Position numbers and translations under genes: made by a program. A DNA stretch of 64,000 nucleotides from Anaerohalosphaeraceae bacterium (lineage in GTDB: Bacteria; Planctomycetota; Phycisphaerae; Sedimentisphaerales; UBA12454), in contig JAIORA010000037.1 of the NCBI GenBank assembly GCA_021108375.1, positions 1 through 64,000 of the forward strand. The letters are read 5' to 3'. Positions 61,299 through 64,000 of the stretch are shown here, piece after piece (positions within the stretch are counted from its first letter, which is position 1; the number at the start of each line of letters is the position of its first letter). The notes beneath the pieces were generated by a model. It saw only the letters and a program-made list of their open reading frames with translations, did not search any database and was not told where the DNA came from.

Positions 61299-62114
61299 AT
61301 GACTATTAAACAGACCGGTATCAGTCATTATGGAATAATTTACGGAGTGATATTAGTAATGTGCATTTGCGCTAAGGCGGAATTGATAGAAAATAAATCG
61401 GAGCCGCCGGTGAGTGGTTACCATTCTTTTTTCTATCAAGCCCAAGATGAACAAAAACTGAAATATCGTTTTTACAGTCCATCTGAAAATGACGGCAAAA
61501 AGAAGTATCCTTTGGTTGTTCATTTTCATGGCGCAGGCAGCAGGGGCGACAACAACACAAGTCAAATATATTTGGCGTGCAAAGTTACCAGCGAAGAAAA
61601 TGTCAAAAAACATCCTTGTTTTGTTTTTGCTCCGCAATGTCCATTCAAAAAAAAATGGGTGAATGCTGATTGGACTAAACTTTCCCACAAACAATCCCCG
61701 AAACCCAATGCGCAAATGGCAATGGTAATGGCCGCAATTGATGAAATCATAAAACAGTACCCTATTGACACCAAAAGAATCTATGTTTACGGTCAATCAA
61801 TGGGCGGTTTTGCCACTTGGGATATTATTTGTCGGCGTCCGGATATGTTTGCGGCAGCAGTGCCAGTTTGCGGCGGCGCAGATGAAACAAAAGCCCAAAA
61901 AATCGTATGTGTTCCGGTTTGGATTTTTCATGGTGCGCTTGACCATATAGTAAAAGTAGCACGTTCAAGAAATATGGTCGCGGCACTGAAAAAAGCTGGC
62001 GGAACCCCAAAATACACAGAATATCCCAAAGTAAAACACAATGCGTGGAGTTATTCGTATTCTCCACAACTATTTGAATGGATGTTTAAACAAAAAAAAA
62101 TAACAAAACACTAA
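61299..62114 (+). CDS. Alpha/beta-hydrolase esterase with signal peptide
   Basis: VVHFHGAGSRGDN, YGQSMGGFATWDI (GxSxG), VWIFHGALDHIV, KHNAW. Confidence 0.88.
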   Translation: MTIKQTGISHYGIIYGVILVMCICAKAELIENKSEPPVSGYHSFFYQAQDEQKLKYRFYSPSENDGKKKYPLVVHFHGAGSRGDNNTSQIYLACKVTSEENVKKHPCFVFAPQCPFKKKWVNADWTKLSHKQSPKPNAQMAMVMAAIDEIIKQYPIDTKRIYVYGQSMGGFATWDIICRRPDMFAAAVPVCGGADETKAQKIVCVPVWIFHGALDHIVKVARSRNMVAALKKAGGTPKYTEYPKVKHNAWSYSYSPQLFEWMFKQKKITKH

Positions 62115-62175
62115 TGTTTCATTTACACGGGCCTTGCTGGCCCATTTGATGTTTTTTCACTTATGGAGAATATAT

Positions 62176-63207
62176 ATGGCTATTAAACAAACAAGCGTCA
62201 GTTATTATGGTATGAACTATGTGGAGCATGCGGAAAATGATTTCAAAGAAATGGTGGACCACGGATGCACCTGTGTGGTTTTGGCTATCACCGAGTTTGA
62301 TATGGATTTCTGGTTTCCATCAATCAATCCAGTTATTCAGAAAGCTCACGAATTGGGATTGAAGGTGATTCTTGACCCCTGGGGTATCGGCAAATACTTT
62401 GGAGGCGAACAAGTCAGTCTGTTCCTCCAAAACAACATTCACCATCGTCAGGTTTCCGCTGTTAGCGGAGAAGTACTGCCCCACGCCTGTTTCAACACGA
62501 ACGCATTCCGTGATTATTTCCAGAGGATATGCCTGAAATTAGCTAATGAGACAGAGGCGGATGGCTTCTTCTGGGATGAGCCACACTATGCTTTCCCGAA
62601 ATCTTATGCCTCAATTACTGGCGGTGCCGGCGACGAGTGGAGTTGTCGCTGCCCGGAATGTATGAAAAAATTCCAGGATTACTACTGCTATGAGATGCCG
62701 AAAACAATGAACGACGATGTAAAACAGTTTCGCTGGCGGGAAGCTCTTTTCATTCTGGAGGACACTTCCAGAAAGATTAAGGAAATTAACAGCAACTACG
62801 AAATTACAATGTGTGTTCACGCTACAATCAACACCTATTATGTTACCGAACTCCGTGGTTATGACAATTGGGAAATGGTTGCCTCGTCTCCTTATTTTGA
62901 TGTTTTCTCCACTACTATTATTGACTGGGCATTACCCAAAGCCTTTTTCCAGGATGTTACGAAACGCACCGTAGCGATGGCAAAAAAGTATAATAAACAG
63001 TCGGAACGTTGGCTTATGAATTACTACAAACAGCCGGAGGATTTTTCACAAATGGACGAGGTTGTTGATCTTTATGAAAAACTCGGCGTAGATAGATTAG
63101 CGGGCTGGACTTATCGGGGAGGTTATGGCACGGTCCTCGCAGCTCCAGACGCTTTAAAGCTTTGGGACAGACTTGGTAAAAATTATAAAAGAATTTTAAA
63201 AAAATAA
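62176..63207 (+). CDS. Uncharacterised TIM-barrel-like putative glycoside hydrolase
   Basis: MVDHGCTCVVLAITEFDMDFW; GLKVILDPWGIG; ADGFFWDEPHYAF; CRCPEC motif. Confidence 0.6.
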   Translation: MAIKQTSVSYYGMNYVEHAENDFKEMVDHGCTCVVLAITEFDMDFWFPSINPVIQKAHELGLKVILDPWGIGKYFGGEQVSLFLQNNIHHRQVSAVSGEVLPHACFNTNAFRDYFQRICLKLANETEADGFFWDEPHYAFPKSYASITGGAGDEWSCRCPECMKKFQDYYCYEMPKTMNDDVKQFRWREALFILEDTSRKIKEINSNYEITMCVHATINTYYVTELRGYDNWEMVASSPYFDVFSTTIIDWALPKAFFQDVTKRTVAMAKKYNKQSERWLMNYYKQPEDFSQMDEVVDLYEKLGVDRLAGWTYRGGYGTVLAAPDALKLWDRLGKNYKRILKK

Positions 63208-63217
63208 GGAAAAAAAT

Positions 63218-63979
63218 ATGAATACTGCAATAAACGATTTTGGTTATTTCGAGAAGGTCGTCGCTAATCTCCGAAAAGTGAACGAGACTCAGCATAAAAA
63301 TATAAAAAAAGCTGCGGAGCTTATGACTACGGCAATTGCCGGCGACCGCCTTATCAATGTCTATGGAGGCGGAGGACATACAACACTGGTTATGGGTGAA
63401 ATGTTTTTCCGGGCAGGAGGATTTAGCAATATCAATCCGATAATGGAAACCGGACTCTCAGTTTTCAACCAGGCTTTGAAATATCTTGAGTTGGAACGCT
63501 GTGTAAATTACGGACGCTCCATTATGAAGTATTATGATTTGCAAAAAGATGATGTTCTGATTATTTTCCACAATATCGGCATTAATGCCGCTACTATTGA
63601 CGCAGCTCTTGAAGCTAAAGAAAAAGGTGTGAAAATTATCGCAGTTTCGAGTTCATACTGGCAGAATGAAATGCCTGAAGACCACTTTATACGCCATCCA
63701 TCGAAAAAGAATATTTTTGATTTGGCAGATGTCTGCATAGACGACTTTAATCCGATTGGCGATGCTGTGGTTGAAGTGCCGGGCCTTGAAACTCCTATCG
63801 CCCCCATTTCAAATGTAGTTGATTTTTATATCGCTCATTTGTTGGAAATAGAAACAGTGAAGCAATGCGTTGAACGCGGAATAACCCCACCGGTCTGGAG
63901 CAGTGCCAACGCTCCGGGTGGCGATGAGAAAAATGCTGCGTACCTGAAAAAATATAAACCCTTAGTAAAAAGTTTGTAA
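63218..63979 (+). CDS. SIS-domain sugar-phosphate isomerase/binding protein (UPF0309-like)
   Basis: INVYGGGGHTTLVMGEMFFRAGG; DDVLIIFHNIGINAATIDAALEAKEKGVKIIAVSS. Confidence 0.85.
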   Translation: MNTAINDFGYFEKVVANLRKVNETQHKNIKKAAELMTTAIAGDRLINVYGGGGHTTLVMGEMFFRAGGFSNINPIMETGLSVFNQALKYLELERCVNYGRSIMKYYDLQKDDVLIIFHNIGINAATIDAALEAKEKGVKIIAVSSSYWQNEMPEDHFIRHPSKKNIFDLADVCIDDFNPIGDAVVEVPGLETPIAPISNVVDFYIAHLLEIETVKQCVERGITPPVWSSANAPGGDEKNAAYLKKYKPLVKSL

Positions 63980-64000
63980 CAAGGACGACAAAAAATGAAA

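Overview
This window looks like a chromosomal segment of a Planctomycetota bacterium, probably Phycisphaerae or Sedimentisphaerales-like. That placement is inference from the bacterial V-type ATPase operon, PEP-CTERM proteins, prepilin-like secreted proteins and planctomycete-style dockerin tails. The left half (about 1-35 kb) is mostly housekeeping: a nine-gene V/A-ATPase operon, a GGDEF protein, a Ser/Thr kinase / metallophosphoesterase / glycosyltransferase operon, recJ, murE-murF-mraY, a MauE/thioredoxin-like protein, rmuC, a DUF11 lipoprotein, a DegT aminotransferase, galM, tRNA-Lys(CTT) and lpdA. Its intergenic spaces are unusually rich in hairpin repeats. The right half (about 36-64 kb) is a secreted-polysaccharide-degradation locus: a dockerin-bearing pectate-lyase-like protein, three tandem paralogous GH67/GH20-like enzymes, a prepilin-like protein, three proteins built almost entirely from one recurrent lectin-like module, LacI and IclR regulators, a GH42-like enzyme, an esterase, an uncharacterised TIM-barrel protein and a SIS-domain protein. 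The most notable observations are: (1) nine copies of one ~210-aa 'TTFE...YWDDI' module in six secreted proteins within 20 kb, combined with different catalytic and anchoring domains; (2) cassette-like duplication of gene ends and an orphan dockerin remnant showing domain swapping; (3) a ~100-bp repeated gene junction flanking the inserted esterase; (4) an intergenic hairpin repeat with a covarying stem, GNRA loop and bulged A; (5) a candidate small RNA; (6) an RHS-core / E2 chimera; (7) a MITE-like inverted repeat. All calls come from reading the sequence and supplied ORFs; no database search was run.
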